Shown one piece after another: positions 6,551 through 8,427 of a stretch of DNA of 8,427 nucleotides. The DNA comes from Methylococcales bacterium (GTDB lineage: Bacteria; Pseudomonadota; Gammaproteobacteria; Methylococcales; Methylomonadaceae), in NCBI GenBank assembly GCA_023134955.1, contig JAGLUC010000469.1, positions 1 to 8,427 of the forward strand, given 5' to 3'. The notes under the pieces are model-generated. The model saw nothing but the letters and a program-made list of their open reading frames with translations, made no database searches and had not been told where the DNA came from. Position numbers and translations under genes: made by a program. The stretch's first letter is position 1; every line of letters starts with the position of its first letter.

Positions 6551-7303
6551 TTAGTCAACTATAGTTGCTAAGTTTAATAAGGTTGATTTGATTTTTAACC
6601 CAGACTGTTCAACCCTTTTAAGGTTAATTAATAGTTTTAAGTGTTGATCATCTTGCCGTATTTCAATCATTCCTCCTAGAATTGCAAAATCTTTTTTGTC
6701 GCTAACAAATAATATAGGTAATTTGGTGTTTTTTAGCAGTTTGGTTGCTAAGGTATGATACTCGGAAGCACTAATGTAAACAATGTAACAGTTTTCAATA
6801 TTTTTAAAGTTTGTTAGTTTAATAACTTTAAAAGCTCTGTTATTAATCTGTTCATCTACCACTGTTAAGCTTAATAGTTCAGTCAGTTTCTGGTTAGTAT
6901 TTAAACAAATAGTAAATTCACTCTGATCTGATTGAAAAGATGAGTCAGGCCAACTGACATAACTGGAAAAGTTATATAAAAAAGCCATTTTTATTTGCTC
7001 AATTGAAGCGCTATGAACATTAGATTGCAACAATAGAAAAACAGCTAAAATCTTGAAAAAAGATTTTATAAGTTTGTTAAGGAATGCATATGGAATAAGT
7101 TCGACAACAGGCGTAGATTTTTTATTCGTATTCAAGGCGAAGAAACGGGAGCATAGTAAACTATGTAACTGTTTCTTCAACGTATTACGCCAAGGATGGT
7201 GTGTATTAGAGCAATGCAGGAGCAATTGCCGAGAAGACGGATAAAAAAACAAGCCTATTGTTGACGTTATTTTATGCACGTTCCTTAGAGTCAGAAATTC
7301 CAT
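6551..7303 (-). CDS. YfiR family (DUF4154) periplasmic protein with an abnormal N-terminus
   Basis: Residues about 103-248 of this frame are a clear YfiR/DUF4154 domain. It opens KMAFLYNFSSYVSWPD, contains FTICLN and NCYIVYIS, and closes with GGMIEIRQDD, LLINLKRVEQSGLKI and a final TLLNLA. C133 and C172 are 39 residues apart, the same separation I recall for the C71-C110 disulfide of Pseudomonas YfiR; the second disulfide pair of that protein is missing. YfiR proteins act in the periplasm as redox-sensitive repressors of a CHASE8 partner, here the downstream kinase. A signal peptide is evident at about 74-98 (KLIKSFFKILAVF core, cleavage near VHS-A), but no ATG, GTG or TTG stands in front of it in frame. 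The only ATG is at 7303, inside the end of the receptor gene, giving about 75 extra residues encoded largely by a repeat. Either that extended form is made, a rare start is used, or a 1-base change has disconnected the ATG at 7094. Confidence 0.8.
   Translation of the reverse strand: MEFLTLRNVHKITSTIGLFFYPSSRQLLLHCSNTHHPWRNTLKKQLHSLLCSRFFALNTNKKSTPVVELIPYAFLNKLIKSFFKILAVFLLLQSNVHSASIEQIKMAFLYNFSSYVSWPDSSFQSDQSEFTICLNTNQKLTELLSLTVVDEQINNRAFKVIKLTNFKNIENCYIVYISASEYHTLATKLLKNTKLPILFVSDKKDFAILGGMIEIRQDDQHLKLLINLKRVEQSGLKIKSTLLNLATIVD
7110..7191. repeat. MITE-like hairpin repeat inside the 5' end of the YfiR gene
   Basis: GGCGTA (7110-7115) and TACGCC (7186-7191) bracket an 18-position hairpin, 7139-7156 with 7161-7178, around the loop TAAA. 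The stem runs from GAAGAAAC/GTTTCTTC at its base to CATAG/CTATG at its tip, with two mismatches and two G-T pairs. The pattern GGCGAAGAAACGGGAGCATA resembles a dispersed intergenic repeat I associate with gammaproteobacteria; this is recollection, not a search. A second small hairpin, GCAAT (7211-7215) with ATTGC (7225-7229), lies next to it, so the element may extend to about 7240. It encodes about residues 38-65 of the YfiR reading frame, a stretch that looks unlike signal-peptide or DUF4154 sequence. Confidence 0.65.
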
Positions 7304-8427
7304 TCAACCTTTCCATAAACACCCCTTTCTACCTGGCTACTTCTACTTAAAGTAATATCATTGCCAAATTCAGGATGTTGATTATCTAAAAGGTTTTGAG
7401 CAACCACGGAAAGTTGTATTGATTGAATAGGTTTCCAGGCAAGACGAGAATCAAGGGTAAAATAGCTGGGTATTGTGAAATCAGGGATGGAATCTACATA
7501 ACGAAACCAAAGGTTCCAATCTAAATTAGGTAAAACATTTAATGTTGAAAGCACTGAAAACTTATGATGAGGGCTTTGTCTTTCAGCATTTTCAGGAAAA
7601 TTGCTATCACCATTTTCAGCATGTAACTGCATTTGTAAATAGCTGTAATTGGCATTAATGTGCAGTTTATTCATAATATGCCAGGTTAATGTTAGTTCTG
7701 CACCATAGGTTTCTCCTGACATGTCTGTATGTAAAAAAATGGGTTGAACAAAATGAGTTCCAGAGTCATCAAGGAAAGGTGTACCAGGTTGAAAGTTTCT
7801 CAGATTATTATAAACATTATAAAAAGCAGTCAAGTCAAAGGAAAGGCTGTCAATAGGTTTAATGCGATAACCCAGTTCATAGGCAATAAGCTTTTCTGAT
7901 GCGCGTCCAATGCCACCTGTTAAAGAAATGGTAGTAGGTAAAGGGACACTGGCTGATGGAGCAATGATTCGTTGGTTGATAACACCTCCTTGTTCCGCTA
8001 ATGAAGAAGTTCTAACGGCTCTGGATATGCTGACCCAAATGGATTGCTGTGTCGTCGGTGTCCATATAAGACGAGCACTGGGTTGTATTTCAAAGCCACT
8101 GAAATCATTATGTTCAAATTTGGAACCCAATGTAAAAACCAGTTCTTCATCAATTAAGGTTATTTCATCTTGTACAAATAAGTTAAATAAATTACTTTCT
8201 TCTTGTTTAAGGGTAGGGGTAATAGCAAACGAGCCCCTGTTTCTTGAGTTAATTAAACGGTATCCAGTCCCCCATGTTAAGTTTTGATTTTCAGTAAAAG
8301 GCAGGATGTGTTGAAAATCAATATCAAAAGTATGGTGTGTTTGATGTAATTCAATATAGTCATTATCTGTAACATCATAATAAACTTGTAGGGTTGTTGA
8401 CTCATTTTTAGCTAGTTGTTTGTTCCA
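7291..8427 (-). CDS. TonB-dependent receptor, C-terminal part (runs off the right edge)
   Basis: An open frame enters at the right edge (first codon TGG) and continues for 378 residues to a TGA at 7291-7293. A TTG at 8130 has been taken as a start, but the frame is open and barrel-like well beyond it, so it is internal. The protein shows repeated amphipathic beta strands with aromatic girdles, the SRAVRTSSLAEQGG segment common in TonB-dependent receptor barrels, and the YELGYRI and LTAFYNVYNNL strands. The last strands contain NLLDNQHPEFG, and the protein ends GKVEWNF with the terminal phenylalanine needed for outer-membrane insertion. Family members are usually 650-800 residues, so plug, TonB box and signal peptide lie outside. 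The substrate (siderophore, cobalamin, metal or other) cannot be read. The YfiR ATG overlaps its stop by 13 bases, placing all three genes in one operon. The receptor probably supplies the outer-membrane part of the sensing module (inference). Confidence 0.9.
   Translation of the reverse strand, partial: WNKQLAKNESTTLQVYYDVTDNDYIELHQTHHTFDIDFQHILPFTENQNLTWGTGYRLINSRNRGSFAITPTLKQEESNLFNLFVQDEITLIDEELVFTLGSKFEHNDFSGFEIQPSARLIWTPTTQQSIWVSISRAVRTSSLAEQGGVINQRIIAPSASVPLPTTISLTGGIGRASEKLIAYELGYRIKPIDSLSFDLTAFYNVYNNLRNFQPGTPFLDDSGTHFVQPIFLHTDMSGETYGAELTLTWHIMNKLHINANYSYLQMQLHAENGDSNFPENAERQSPHHKFSVLSTLNVLPNLDWNLWFRYVDSIPDFTIPSYFTLDSRLAWKPIQSIQLSVVAQNLLDNQHPEFGNDITLSRSSQVERGVYGKVEWNF

Noticed and set aside
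7139..7178. The hairpin as a terminator between receptor and YfiR genes
   Set aside because: No T run follows on the minus strand and the reading frame passes through it without a stop.
7053..7244. Plus-strand open frame of 63 codons over the repeat near the YfiR start
   Set aside because: Composed mostly of the hairpin repeat, with no start signal or recognisable domain.
8128..8130. TTG as the start of the receptor gene
   Set aside because: The same frame continues upstream to the window edge with typical barrel sequence, so the gene is truncated by the window rather than starting here.
7910..8287. Plus-strand open frame of 125 codons
   Set aside because: Antisense to the TonB-dependent receptor barrel, which is open through the whole stretch and has recognisable strands.

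Overview
This AT-rich window looks like the chromosome of a gammaproteobacterium. The protein styles, the formate dehydrogenase maturation genes and the MHYT sensor would suit a low-GC methylotroph or methanotroph (Methylomonadaceae-like). That assignment is inference: no methane or methanol oxidation gene lies in the window.

Left part (1-2639). On the minus strand are the first codons of an unidentified gene running off the left edge, a small four-cysteine (plus lipid cysteine) lipoprotein (171-554) and a DUF302 lipoprotein (751-1212). The two lipoprotein genes are separated by a 119-bp nested inverted-repeat element (587-705). Divergently, with only 16 bp between the two start codons, mobA and fdhD form an overlapping plus-strand pair. 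MobA builds the guanine-dinucleotide form of the molybdenum cofactor and FdhD sulfurates it for formate dehydrogenase, so a Mo/W formate dehydrogenase is expected elsewhere in the genome.

Middle (2640-5066). A 96-bp gap holds a weak hairpin, a small palindrome and an extended -10 promoter candidate. It precedes a 755-residue sensor kinase: a membrane MHYT domain, two PAS domains, HisKA and HATPase_c. It ends facing the next operon, with a probable shared terminator between them.

Right part (5067-8427, minus strand). Three tightly packed genes read: TonB-dependent receptor (C-terminal 378 residues only, the rest outside the window), a YfiR/DUF4154 periplasmic protein, and a CHASE8-HAMP-HisKA-HATPase histidine kinase. 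This resembles the YfiR-YfiN pair of the YfiBNR c-di-GMP system, but the output domain is a histidine kinase rather than GGDEF and the outer-membrane partner is a TonB-dependent receptor. The YfiR gene carries a MITE-like hairpin repeat inside its 5' end. The repeat gives it an odd N-terminal extension of about 75 residues and no obvious start codon next to its signal peptide.

Neither kinase has a receiver domain or a response-regulator gene beside it. No tRNA, rRNA, CRISPR array or transposase gene was seen.
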